A stretch of DNA of 43,526 bases from Syntrophomonas_A sp050258735 (GTDB lineage Bacteria; Bacillota; Syntrophomonadia; Syntrophomonadales; Syntrophomonadaceae). The translations under genes and the position numbers were made by a program. Of the stretch, positions 23,465-31,929 are shown in pieces (the stretch's first letter is position 1; each line of letters begins with the position of its first letter). Where the stretch lies: assembly GCA_050258735.1 (NCBI GenBank), contig JBLMZJ010000088.1:1-43526 (forward strand), written 5' to 3'. The notes under the pieces are model-generated. The model was given only the letters and a program-made list of their open reading frames with translations, made no database searches and was not told the origin of the DNA.

Positions 23465-24985
23465 ATGTCCACACTGGCTCAGCTGGTGGTCAAAGTGGGT
23501 GCCGATGTATCCGGGGTCACTAAAGGATTAAGTACCGTTGAAACCAAAATGCAGGGGTTCCAGCAGAAAATGCAGACCATAGGAACCAAGCTGGAGGGTA
23601 TGGGCAGAACTATGACTGCGGCGGTAACCCTGCCGATTGTTGGAGCAGCGGCGGCATCGTTCAAACTTGCCTCAGACATGACAGAATCTATAAACAAAGT
23701 AGATGTTGCTTTTAAGGGTAATGCCAAAGAGGTAAAAGCCTGGTCACAAACCACATTAAAATCCTTTGGCATTGCTAAAGGCACTGCTCTTGATATGGCA
23801 GCTAAGTATGGTGATATGGCGACCTCCTTGGGGCTTAATACCAAACAGGCAGCCGACATGAGTACCAGTTTGGTAGGTCTGGCCGGAGATTTGGCCTCAT
23901 TTAAAAATATAGGGATTGATATTGCTGATACCGCTTTAACTTCAATTTTCACCGGTGAAACCGAGAGCCTCAAACAACTGGGGATTGTTATGACTCAGGC
24001 CAATCTGGATGAGTACGCTCTTTCCCAGGGCATCAAAAAGAAAACCAAAGATATGACTCAGGCTGAGCAGGTACAGCTGCGCTACAACTACGTAATGGCC
24101 ATGACCAAGAACGCTCATGGTGACTTTGTCCGTACTGGTGCCGGAGCAGCCAATCAAATGCGGATATTCAGCGAGAGTTTAAAAGAGCTAGGAGCCACCA
24201 TGGGAGAGAATCTGCTCCCGCTGATTACCCCTATCATCACCAAGATTAATCAATGGGTGCAGAAGTTTGGAGAGCTAAGTCCTGCAACGCAAAAAACCAT
24301 AATGATTATTGCTGGAGTTATAGCGGCCATAGGTCCGTTATTAATAGCGTTTGGGATGGCAGCGAACGCGATAACGGCTATATCAGCAGCTTTACCGGTA
24401 TTGGGAACCGCCTTTGCTGCCTTAACCGGTCCGGTTGGACTGGCAATCGCTATAATTGGCGGCTTGATTGCTGCCGGGGTGTTGCTCTACAAAAACTGGG
24501 ACACTGTAAAAATCAAAGCTATTCAAATATGGACACAAATCAGCGACTTTCTTAAAAAACAGATCAACAAGATCATCGGATTTACCAATGGTCTAATTGC
24601 CGGGCTTAACAAACTGCCCAGCGTAAATATAAAGCCGATTAAGTTAATGGTCGAAAGCAGCGGGACGAATGGAGTTGCTGATTTTAGGCGCTTGGAACAG
24701 AAAAGTATTAGAGGTAATGCGTTTGGAACTAACTTCTGGCCAGGCGGCCTTTCCTGGGTAGGAGAGCGCGGGCCGGAACTGGTTGACCTGCCGAGAGGGT
24801 CCAGGGTTCTGAGTAATAACAAGTCTATGGCCTTGCTGCAGAGCGGCACTATTACCCACACCGGCACGGTCATACACCGCTTCGAGACCAATGACCGCCA
24901 GGTAGTAGCCAGGATAGCCGAGCAGTATAAGCGTGACAACCTGAGGCTGCCGACCAGGGTAAGCACAATTCCGATACAGGCGTAA
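23465..24985 (+). CDS. Tail tape measure protein
   Basis: A 506-residue tape measure protein. The N-terminus (LVVKVGADVSGVTKGLSTVE) and the MGRTMTAAVTLPIVGAAAA segment are typical. The middle is helical, with strongly hydrophobic segments at about 275-350. The C-terminus has the recurrent WVGERGPELVDLPRGSRVLS motif. The length implies a short siphovirus tail (about 0.15 nm per residue, roughly 75 nm, by the general rule). No lysozyme or peptidase domain is present. Confidence 0.95.
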   Translation: MSTLAQLVVKVGADVSGVTKGLSTVETKMQGFQQKMQTIGTKLEGMGRTMTAAVTLPIVGAAAASFKLASDMTESINKVDVAFKGNAKEVKAWSQTTLKSFGIAKGTALDMAAKYGDMATSLGLNTKQAADMSTSLVGLAGDLASFKNIGIDIADTALTSIFTGETESLKQLGIVMTQANLDEYALSQGIKKKTKDMTQAEQVQLRYNYVMAMTKNAHGDFVRTGAGAANQMRIFSESLKELGATMGENLLPLITPIITKINQWVQKFGELSPATQKTIMIIAGVIAAIGPLLIAFGMAANAITAISAALPVLGTAFAALTGPVGLAIAIIGGLIAAGVLLYKNWDTVKIKAIQIWTQISDFLKKQINKIIGFTNGLIAGLNKLPSVNIKPIKLMVESSGTNGVADFRRLEQKSIRGNAFGTNFWPGGLSWVGERGPELVDLPRGSRVLSNNKSMALLQSGTITHTGTVIHRFETNDRQVVARIAEQYKRDNLRLPTRVSTIPIQA

Positions 24986-24998
24986 GGGAGGGATGTTA

Positions 24999-25352
24999 AT
25001 GGCTAAAACATGGAACGGTACGACTTTACAAGTCTTACATGGATCATGGAGACCGGGTATCCCTTCGACCCATATTAATGAAATTGCTTTAATTCCCGAT
25101 GCTCTTGACTTGTCAGCCAAAGCCTCGGTGGTCCAGCAGGGAGGCAGACTTCGTCAGCGGGTTAAAGCCAAGCTGTATGTTACCAGCATGACAGCTTATA
25201 ATGGCTTCCTAAATTCATATCTGGCCGGTACTTCAGGAACACTGGCAGACGGCGACACCTTAAACGGCAGCTATATGATTGAGAGTATGGGCGAACCTGA
25301 ATATATCAATGACGTTGTAGTGTTCTTTGACATCGTCTTCGTGGAGGTGTAG
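24999..25352 (+). CDS. Minor tail protein (distal tail region)
   Basis: A 117-residue beta-rich protein between the tape measure and the hub gene, where siphovirus distal tail proteins sit. No catalytic motif is visible. ATG 24999 is chosen over ATG 24993 because AGGGAGGG lies at a better distance. A structural role is inferred from position. Confidence 0.7.
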   Translation: MAKTWNGTTLQVLHGSWRPGIPSTHINEIALIPDALDLSAKASVVQQGGRLRQRVKAKLYVTSMTAYNGFLNSYLAGTSGTLADGDTLNGSYMIESMGEPEYINDVVVFFDIVFVEV

Positions 25353-25354
25353 GC

Positions 25355-27715
25355 ATGGCGATTGCTATACCTGATGAGCTGAGGACGCTGTTAAAATCAA
25401 TGATCATGGTTGGAGACAACCGGCCAACCGCCGCCATAACCATTGACGGTGCGCCTTCAGGCGAAAAACTAACTGATCCTGCGGTATGGTCAACCTGGAG
25501 AACGTTTGTAACTACCAGCCGGGGCTGGGGTAATATGTGTGAAACCTCGGATGGAAGGGCAGTCATTGTCTATGTTGAGGGTGCCGATATAAAGCTTGCC
25601 TATGCCGATACTGTAGCGGGAGTGCTAGATGGAACCAAGACCTTTAATACCTCTCAAGCTGTTACTCTTGCCAGCGTCAAACAGTATGCCCGGACCTCAA
25701 TCACTTTGGTAAACGGTCAGTTATGCGTGGTTATTACCTACATTGATCCATCCACCACTCATTTAAAAGGCGAGTTTTGGCGGGATACATCCGGTACCGG
25801 AGCAGGTTTAGCCAAAGTATCCGACATATCTGCGGATTTAAGCTCAACCTATGTGTATAACGTAGCCGATGCGGTAGATGGCATAAAACCGTCGCAGGTT
25901 CATGTACTGGGCAATGGCAATCTGGTCTGTACGCTGCAGTATAAATACAGCTACTATGATTCCGCCAAAGCCTTTTACTCCTCTGATAACGGAGCTACCT
26001 GGACTGCTGGGGCACACGTTCCCCTTTATCTTACTAACCGTATTGGATCTAGTTCCAGCGGTTCTTTTCTTATCCTCAGCGATTCATCGTTTGTAACAGC
26101 CTGGTTATCGTCCAATACCGATTGTTGGCTTATAGAATGGACCAACTCGGGAGCTAATGCTACTAAATACAACTGGACAAATGACTGGGGCAGTGCGAAT
26201 GGACCATGGTTATCATCGTTTATTGAGGTTGCGGGAGAGTATTACATCAGTAAATACTATGACGGCGATAATGCTGATATATACAAGCTGAATGCCTCGG
26301 TTCCAACCGTGGATAACATAAAGTCTATAGCAGACTGGACGTTTGTGAAGAGGGTGCCTGATGTTGATTTTAATACTCAGTGTTACTGGTTTACTTTAAC
26401 CTCCATCGCACTTATTATGCAGCATTCCAAAGGCGACATTATCTCTGGTGCCGGTACATTAATTGCTCCCGGTATATCCTTGCCTATTAAATCCGTTGAA
26501 GTTGATATGAGCAAAGGCATGGCCAGCCAGACAACTATTGTCCTGGACAACAAGGATGGAATCTACACCCCGGATAATACCGGTGACTGGTACCATAAAA
26601 TCTGGCCTAATAAGATGGTCACGGTCAAACTGGGATATGGTTCATCTCCTCAAACGGTATTTACCGGGCTGATTGACAAAATAAATATACGCGCCTGGCC
26701 GCAGGAACTGGAGATCTCCTGCCGTGATCTACTCAAACGGGCTCTCGATCAGCTAGTGTACGCGGTTTTAAACGATGTAACCGTATACACAGTTAAATAC
26801 GAGGGGCAGACCTTGGAATATATATTTCGTGATCTGGCATTAAAGGCTGGATGGGCTGACGTTGATGTGATAACCGAAACATCAGGTGTTACACTGGAGA
26901 CCATCACCTTTACTCACGAGGCTATAGCAGACGCCTTTCAGCGGCTTAGCGAGATCGGCGGGTTTGAGTTTTACTGCGATGAAGCCGGGAAGCTATATTT
27001 TGTCCATGCCACGGACAGGCAGCCAGCAATAGCCTCAGCCAGCACGGTTCTCACCGGTACCGCCTATAAGGATATTTCGGGTATACCTCCAGGCCACCCC
27101 ATGGTAAACAAATCAGTAATAGTTAAAAGCGCCGATGGACTGACCACTTATGTAGAGGACACCGATTATGTGGTGAGACTTGGAGGGAGCGCGGCCAATG
27201 CTGCTGTAGCAAGGAAATCAGGCGGTGCCATCCCCGACGGAGCAACTGTCAAGGTTAGTTGTGTTTATGCAGGCTGGGTTTTTAAAGAAGGTCAGGACAT
27301 TGTGGCACTGGACTATACCATCTCCGATCAAGACATCTATTCCAGAATCATTGTCATATCCCAGAACTCAGCCGGAGCATTTGTCAGGGGCGATGAAAAT
27401 TTTAACGGAGTACGCTACTATGACGTGCTGGCGCACAAGGTACTGATCGTGCAGGCTGGCGATTTGGCCAGCACCAATGATCAGTGTGCCGCTATAGCCA
27501 GGAGAACCGGTGCAGCTACCTTCACCAAGCCACGGGAAGCCAACTTTGAAGCGGTAGGCAACCCCTATATCCAGGTAGGCGACTGCATCCAGATAATTGA
27601 GAGCAGCACGACCATTTCCGAGATATATAGAATTACTTCCATGGCGCACACTATGACTCCTGAGGGGTTCAAAACCCGCATGGCCTGTTATCACTACGGC
27701 TATGCGCCGATTTAA
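25355..27715 (+). CDS. Tail hub / receptor protein with sialidase-like insertion
   Basis: A 786-residue tail-tip protein. Residues about 40-365 look like a beta-propeller: repeated beta strands and an Asp-box SSDNGATWT at about 209-217, as in sialidase/BNR repeats. From residue about 375 it resembles the phage hub fold (ISLPIKSVEVDMSKGMASQT, KVTVKLGYG-like strands, then a late domain with DVLAHKVLIVQ). The N-terminal propeller may bind or trim surface sugars during adsorption; no catalytic set could be identified. The gene follows the distal tail gene and precedes small fiber-type genes. Confidence 0.75.
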   Translation: MAIAIPDELRTLLKSMIMVGDNRPTAAITIDGAPSGEKLTDPAVWSTWRTFVTTSRGWGNMCETSDGRAVIVYVEGADIKLAYADTVAGVLDGTKTFNTSQAVTLASVKQYARTSITLVNGQLCVVITYIDPSTTHLKGEFWRDTSGTGAGLAKVSDISADLSSTYVYNVADAVDGIKPSQVHVLGNGNLVCTLQYKYSYYDSAKAFYSSDNGATWTAGAHVPLYLTNRIGSSSSGSFLILSDSSFVTAWLSSNTDCWLIEWTNSGANATKYNWTNDWGSANGPWLSSFIEVAGEYYISKYYDGDNADIYKLNASVPTVDNIKSIADWTFVKRVPDVDFNTQCYWFTLTSIALIMQHSKGDIISGAGTLIAPGISLPIKSVEVDMSKGMASQTTIVLDNKDGIYTPDNTGDWYHKIWPNKMVTVKLGYGSSPQTVFTGLIDKINIRAWPQELEISCRDLLKRALDQLVYAVLNDVTVYTVKYEGQTLEYIFRDLALKAGWADVDVITETSGVTLETITFTHEAIADAFQRLSEIGGFEFYCDEAGKLYFVHATDRQPAIASASTVLTGTAYKDISGIPPGHPMVNKSVIVKSADGLTTYVEDTDYVVRLGGSAANAAVARKSGGAIPDGATVKVSCVYAGWVFKEGQDIVALDYTISDQDIYSRIIVISQNSAGAFVRGDENFNGVRYYDVLAHKVLIVQAGDLASTNDQCAAIARRTGAATFTKPREANFEAVGNPYIQVGDCIQIIESSTTISEIYRITSMAHTMTPEGFKTRMACYHYGYAPI

Positions 27716-27729
27716 GGAGGGGTACGGCA

Positions 27730-28092
27730 ATGAATCTGGCCGAGCTTACCAAAAGACAGCGTGACGCAGCTATGCGCCAGCAACTGCAAGACCCGGCCAA
27801 AGTGGTTATAATCTCGGAAGGCTCGGACGGAAGCGGCACTGTGGCTAACCCAGCCGCACCGCAGTGGGGCAGTATTCAGGGCAAACCTGCCAGCTATCAA
27901 CCAGCTAGCCATTCGGTTATATCACACTCGGATGCTCCACAAAGCTATGCCGGGCAGGCCGGGAAGGCTTTAATAGTCAAAGCCACTGAGGACGGATTGG
28001 AATTTGGGGGCTCAGGCGGAAGCAGTGGAACTTTTGACTATGGCTTAATAACAGAGAGCGCGGGAACACCGCAGGATTGGGGGACGCTATAA
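27730..28092 (+). CDS. Small tail fiber-like protein
   Basis: A 120-residue protein with a helical start (AELTKRQRDAAMRQQL), a glycine- and serine-rich linker and a phage fiber-type phrase WGSIQGKP. ATG 27730 has AAGGAGG upstream; its stop overlaps the next gene. It is probably a connector of the tail tip. No family could be named. Confidence 0.6.
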   Translation: MNLAELTKRQRDAAMRQQLQDPAKVVIISEGSDGSGTVANPAAPQWGSIQGKPASYQPASHSVISHSDAPQSYAGQAGKALIVKATEDGLEFGGSGGSSGTFDYGLITESAGTPQDWGTL

Positions 28093-28613
28093 TGGCCATT
28101 GCAGTAAAGCATAGGCGAGGGACTACGGCTGAACACGCTTCGTTTACCGGAGCAGAAGGAGAATTAACCGTTGATACCGACAAAAAGGTAGTGGTGGTCC
28201 ATGACAATGTTACTGCCGGGGGGATACCGCTTGCCAGAGAAGATAGGAATCAGCGAACCATAGACCCGTTCAAACCGGGAACGCATTCAGGACTGAGTTT
28301 CGCTTATGGAATCGGCATTGTCCGGAAAGATAACGCTGTCACCAGGGTTGATGCGGGGACAGTGCTTCTTTCTGATAATGCGACCAATTATATTGAGATA
28401 ACCCCGGAAGGTGCGATCAGCGCTAACACCACCGGATATACCGCAGGGGAAATACCCTTATTTAAAGTTGTTACTGCTGGCGGGACAATATCCAGCACGC
28501 AGGACGATAGATGTTTTTTTAGTGCGGCTACAGGAGGGGGTGGGTATACCATCGGATGGAATATAGAAACAATGAGTGCTCCAATACTCACGACAATTGA
28601 TGTGCCTGCATAA
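28092..28613 (+). CDS. Tail fiber protein with Mtd-like N-terminal domain
   Basis: A 173-residue protein. Its first 45 residues (VKHRRGTTAEHASFTGAEGE and VTAGGIPLAR) match the N-terminal domain of major tropism determinant-type fibers, which attach the receptor-binding protein to the tail. The rest is beta-rich. The C-terminal variable C-lectin domain of true Mtd is absent and no reverse transcriptase is nearby, so this is not a diversity-generating target. ATG 28092 overlaps the upstream stop. Confidence 0.75.
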   Translation: MAIAVKHRRGTTAEHASFTGAEGELTVDTDKKVVVVHDNVTAGGIPLAREDRNQRTIDPFKPGTHSGLSFAYGIGIVRKDNAVTRVDAGTVLLSDNATNYIEITPEGAISANTTGYTAGEIPLFKVVTAGGTISSTQDDRCFFSAATGGGGYTIGWNIETMSAPILTTIDVPA

Positions 28614-28623
28614 GGAGGCTTAG

Positions 28624-29346
28624 ATGGCTAATAAATATTATTCAATCGGCTTGACTGCTCCTATGGCAGATATTAAGGCGGCTTTGCAGGACAAGTATGG
28701 CAGCGGTAATGTTACTGTTTATTACGAGACAACGGCATATCTGATTGTAGGCTGCACCGCGATTTCAGATAAGGTGATCAAGTTAAATTGGTATAACTCA
28801 TCAGCTTTATTGCTATTCTATGGCGACGCATGGACGTCGGGAAGCACAATCACCAACCAGGTACAGTTTGCCGGATATTCAGGCGGTACTACCAGTGAAA
28901 TACACTTGGTACTGGGAAGCAATATGCTTTTTCTGAATCTGCTATCTTCCTATATAAACTCAATGACTGCCGTGATTGCTAAAATGTCCAATAACGATTA
29001 CATCTGTATTGGATTAGTCGGGGTTAATGGTTCCTCATACTATGCTACCTTTAAAGGCCGCAATACCACCGACGCGGTTGATGTTAAGCCGGACTCTTTT
29101 GCTGTCAAATTCGCCTCGAACACAGGAAAGCTCTATAAGCAGGATGTTCGTATAATTAGAACGGATGGGACTTTAGAAGCCAATGGTGATGGCAGTTTTG
29201 CCACCATACCAGATTTATATAACATCAGCCATTCACTCTCTCAGACGCTGCTGATAAAGGCTTCTAATTATATTATGAGTCCGACAACGCTATATATGGC
29301 TGATGGTAACTACTATATGCGAACTTCACTGTTTGCAGAGTTTTAA
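28624..29346 (+). CDS. Tail tip protein of unknown family
   Basis: A 240-residue beta-rich protein, last of the tail genes and therefore probably part of the fiber or receptor-binding tip. It is rich in Y, N, S and T, with no catalytic motif. AAGGAGG before ATG 28624. The terminator at 29358 follows. Confidence 0.65.
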   Translation: MANKYYSIGLTAPMADIKAALQDKYGSGNVTVYYETTAYLIVGCTAISDKVIKLNWYNSSALLLFYGDAWTSGSTITNQVQFAGYSGGTTSEIHLVLGSNMLFLNLLSSYINSMTAVIAKMSNNDYICIGLVGVNGSSYYATFKGRNTTDAVDVKPDSFAVKFASNTGKLYKQDVRIIRTDGTLEANGDGSFATIPDLYNISHSLSQTLLIKASNYIMSPTTLYMADGNYYMRTSLFAEF

Positions 29347-29357
29347 CTAAAGGATTG

Positions 29358-29381
29358 ACCGCCAAGTAGGGCGGTATTTTT
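29358..29381 (+). terminator. Terminator after the tail genes
   Basis: ACCGCC (29358-29363) pairs with GGCGGT (29370-29375), loop AAGTAG, followed by ATTTTT. It separates tail and lysis genes. Confidence 0.8.
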
Positions 29382-29432
29382 GTTTGAGGGGGTGAACCGG
29401 GAGCTTTTATTTTGGGAGAGGGGAGATGAAAG

Positions 29433-29723
29433 CTGAATCAAGAAATCTTTAAACTTGCTGTTAATCAAGGAATATGGGCAGTGCTGTTTGTGGCGCTGCT
29501 TTTTTATGTACTGAAAACCGGTGAAAAACGTGAAGACCGTCTGGTTAGGGAACGCAAAGAAAGCGAGATTAAGGCGGCTGAAAGAGAAGACCGGCTGATG
29601 AATTGCCTGGGTTCTCTAACAATAATCAGCAGTGATGTTGATAAGGTGAAGGATGATGTTAACGAAATGAAGGGGGACATCAAGTTCCTAAAGGGAAAGG
29701 TCGGAGGCAAAGAGTGTGAATAG
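29433..29723 (+). CDS. BhlA/UviB-type holin, probable CTG start
   Basis: A holin-like protein of 96 residues with one membrane segment (AVLFVALLFYVL, about 17-28) followed by a charged helix full of K, E, R and D. BhlA family proteins start about ten residues before the AVNQGIWAVLFV segment. The only start that gives this is CTG 29433, which has GAGAGGGGAG 7 bp upstream; an in-frame stop (TGA 29427) rules out anything earlier, and the GTG at 29481 would cut off half of the membrane segment. It belongs to the lysis cassette with the amidase and second holin. Confidence 0.8.
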   Translation: MNQEIFKLAVNQGIWAVLFVALLFYVLKTGEKREDRLVRERKESEIKAAEREDRLMNCLGSLTIISSDVDKVKDDVNEMKGDIKFLKGKVGGKECE

Positions 29724-29766
29724 GCCAAAGCATGGACCTCTGTGATGTGGGAAGTGAGGTGTACAT

Positions 29767-30456
29767 ATGAAGAAATCAATCTATTTAAGTCCGTCTACCC
29801 AAGAACATAATATCGGCGCAGGCAAATACGGAAGTGAAGAAGCGGTAATGAACCGTATTGCTGATGTGGTTGAAAACGAACTTATTAAAAATGATTTTGT
29901 TGTTTACCGGAATAAACCGGAATGGGATTTAAAACAAGTAGTAGCGGACAGCAACGCGAAAAAACCTGATATTCATCTGGCTATTCACAGCAATGCCGGA
30001 GGGGGTAGGGGATGTGAAGTTTTCGCGATTGCCCCTGGCGGCCAGGGAGAAAAGCTGGCCCGCGCTGTATTTGATGAGATTGATGCACTCACGCCAGCAG
30101 TAGACCGGGGGATCAAGTTCAGTTCCAATCTCTACGAGCTAACCAAGACCAAAGCCCCGGCAGCGCTAATCGAGGTAGCTTTTCATGATAATCCGGCAGA
30201 CGCCGAATGGATATTGCAGAGCATTCAGCCAATAGGCCAAGCCATCAGCAACGGAATCCTCAATTATTTCGGGGTTGTGCTGCAAGAAAGAGATACATCA
30301 TTCAAAGCGGCGGTGAAGGTGTTATATGAGAAAGAAATTATAAAAAACCCGGAATACTGGTTGCAGAACGCTATAAAAGGAAAAGCGATTGCCGGTGAAT
30401 ATGCCGCCATTCTAATCAAGGGAGTGGCGGCCTTAGTTTTGAAAGGAGAGTTTTAA
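29767..30456 (+). CDS. N-acetylmuramoyl-L-alanine amidase (phage endolysin)
   Basis: A 229-residue Amidase_3 zinc enzyme that cuts the amide bond between peptide and glycan in the host wall. The zinc and catalytic residues are H14 (LSPSTQEHN), E24 or E25, H74 (AIHSN) and E136 (IEVAFHDN). Residues about 175-229 are a C-terminal region likely to bind the cell wall (ETKEIIKNPEYW-like, here YEKEIIKNPEYW). It lies between two holin genes. Confidence 0.92.
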   Translation: MKKSIYLSPSTQEHNIGAGKYGSEEAVMNRIADVVENELIKNDFVVYRNKPEWDLKQVVADSNAKKPDIHLAIHSNAGGGRGCEVFAIAPGGQGEKLARAVFDEIDALTPAVDRGIKFSSNLYELTKTKAPAALIEVAFHDNPADAEWILQSIQPIGQAISNGILNYFGVVLQERDTSFKAAVKVLYEKEIIKNPEYWLQNAIKGKAIAGEYAAILIKGVAALVLKGEF

Positions 30457-30458
30457 TT

Positions 30459-30656
30459 ATGAAGCAATCTAGATGGAGAAGCCCGGTAGCATGGTCTGCG
30501 GTAGCAGCCTTGGTTTTGTTTATTCTTAAGAACTACGGTTTACTTGTGCCGATCGGTCTTACCGAAACTAGTTTTAGGGAATTAACCACGCTCATTTTTA
30601 CGGTATTATCAGCCTTTGCCTTCTTCAATGATCCTACCAAAAAGGACGGGTTTTAG
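30459..30656 (+). CDS. Phage holin, phi LC3 type
   Basis: A 65-residue protein with two hydrophobic segments (about 10-27 and 45-58) and the PVAWSAVAALVLFILKNYG pattern of phi LC3-type holins. ATG 30459 follows the endolysin stop by 2 bp. Holins form the membrane holes that release the endolysin. Confidence 0.88.
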   Translation: MKQSRWRSPVAWSAVAALVLFILKNYGLLVPIGLTETSFRELTTLIFTVLSAFAFFNDPTKKDGF

Positions 30657-30679
30657 GGGCTAATCTTAACGCTGTCAGC

Positions 30680-30708
30680 TTGACTTCTATCAAGTGCAGA
30701 GTGATGTA
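30680..30708 (+). promoter_or_regulatory. Promoter-like element P3 (upstream of recombinases)
   Basis: TTGACT, 17-bp spacer, GATGTA, within CAGAGTGATGTATG. CTTGA...TCAAG (6-bp gap, about 30679-30694) forms an inverted repeat over the -35 region that could be an operator. Confidence 0.6.
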
Positions 30709-30741
30709 TGGTAGGACAATTTGATAGAAAGGAGCCAGGCC

Positions 30742-31929
30742 ATGCGGGTAAGGATTATTGAACCTATGCACCAAGCTGTTCGCAAACGAAGAACCTGCGC
30801 TTACGCAAGAGTTTCTACTTACAAAAATCTTCAAGGCGAATCCCTGGAAAACCAAATGACCTACTATGAAAACCTTATCGGCAGTAATCCGGACTATGAA
30901 TATATAGGCATGTTTGCTGACCGAGGGATCACAGGAACTACGGATAACAGACCTGAGTTTCAAAGAATGCTTCAGCTTTGCCGCCAGGGAGAAATTGACT
31001 TCATAATAACCAAGTCTATCTCAAGGTTTGCTAGAAATACAGCAGTAATGCTGGAGACAGTAAGGGAACTCAAGGATATAGGCGTTGAAGTCAGGTTTGA
31101 AAAAGAAAATATAAACACGTTATCAGGGGACGGTGAGTTAATGCTTACCGTCCTTTCTTCATTTGCGGAAGAAGAAAGCCGGAGTATTAGCGAAAATGTG
31201 AAATGGCGTATCCGAAGGGACTATCAAAGCGGCAACGTTTTCATCAATACTGATAGATTCCTGGGGTACGATAAGGACGAGAACGGAAACCTGGTTATCA
31301 ACGAAGAAGAAGCAGCAGTAGTAAGGCGCATTTTTAATTTATATGTGGGCGGGATGGGCTGCAAAAAGATTGCTAAAACCCTGGCCCAAGAGGGGATAAA
31401 AACCTTTAGCTGTCGAGATAAATGGGACAATTCTTCAATAATAAACATCCTGAAAAACGAGAAATATCAGGGTGATGTATTATGCCAAAAAACCTATGTG
31501 TCCAATCACAGATCCCAAAGAAGTGTGATTAATCGAGGTGAGTTGAATCAATATTACATAAGTGATAACCATCCTGCTATAGTAACTCGGGAAGTCTGGC
31601 AAAAGGCCCAGGAAATAAGGGCTCAGAACAAAAGCCGTAAAGGTATAACCAACAACCCCAAGAGCAAAAACCCCTATACCGGGCTGCTATTTTGCAGTAA
31701 ATGCGGAGCATCGCTTTGGAGAGGTTCCTGGCATAGTAACAGCCCCAATAGAAAGTATGTATGGCAATGCAGCAACTATGTTAAAAACGGCAAGGGTGCT
31801 TGTACAGGTACTATTGTTGAGGAACAAGAGCTAGCAAAGGTCAATATTTATGGCGAGACTATTGTAAAGGTGGTCAAAAAAGATGGCAAGAAACATTACA
31901 GTTATTCCAGCAAGATCAGGCAAATCTAA
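30742..31929 (+). CDS. Large serine recombinase 1
   Basis: A 395-residue serine recombinase. The catalytic domain has S25 in ARVST, then ADRGITGT, SISRFARN and FAEEESRSISEN. The recombinase domain follows, with FLGYDKDENGNLVINEEEA, and a zinc ribbon (CSKCG ... CSNYVKNGKGAC, about 325-360). It ends about 35 residues after the ribbon and lacks the longer C-terminal helical region of the second copy. ATG 30742 has AAAGGAG 7 bp upstream. With the overlapping second gene it makes up the integration and excision module. Confidence 0.93.
   Translation: MRVRIIEPMHQAVRKRRTCAYARVSTYKNLQGESLENQMTYYENLIGSNPDYEYIGMFADRGITGTTDNRPEFQRMLQLCRQGEIDFIITKSISRFARNTAVMLETVRELKDIGVEVRFEKENINTLSGDGELMLTVLSSFAEEESRSISENVKWRIRRDYQSGNVFINTDRFLGYDKDENGNLVINEEEAAVVRRIFNLYVGGMGCKKIAKTLAQEGIKTFSCRDKWDNSSIINILKNEKYQGDVLCQKTYVSNHRSQRSVINRGELNQYYISDNHPAIVTREVWQKAQEIRAQNKSRKGITNNPKSKNPYTGLLFCSKCGASLWRGSWHSNSPNRKYVWQCSNYVKNGKGACTGTIVEEQELAKVNIYGETIVKVVKKDGKKHYSYSSKIRQI

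Noticed and set aside
28092..28613. Diversity-generating retroelement, because of the Mtd-like fiber domain
   Set aside because: No reverse transcriptase, no template/variable repeat pair and no C-type lectin domain at the fiber C-terminus are visible.
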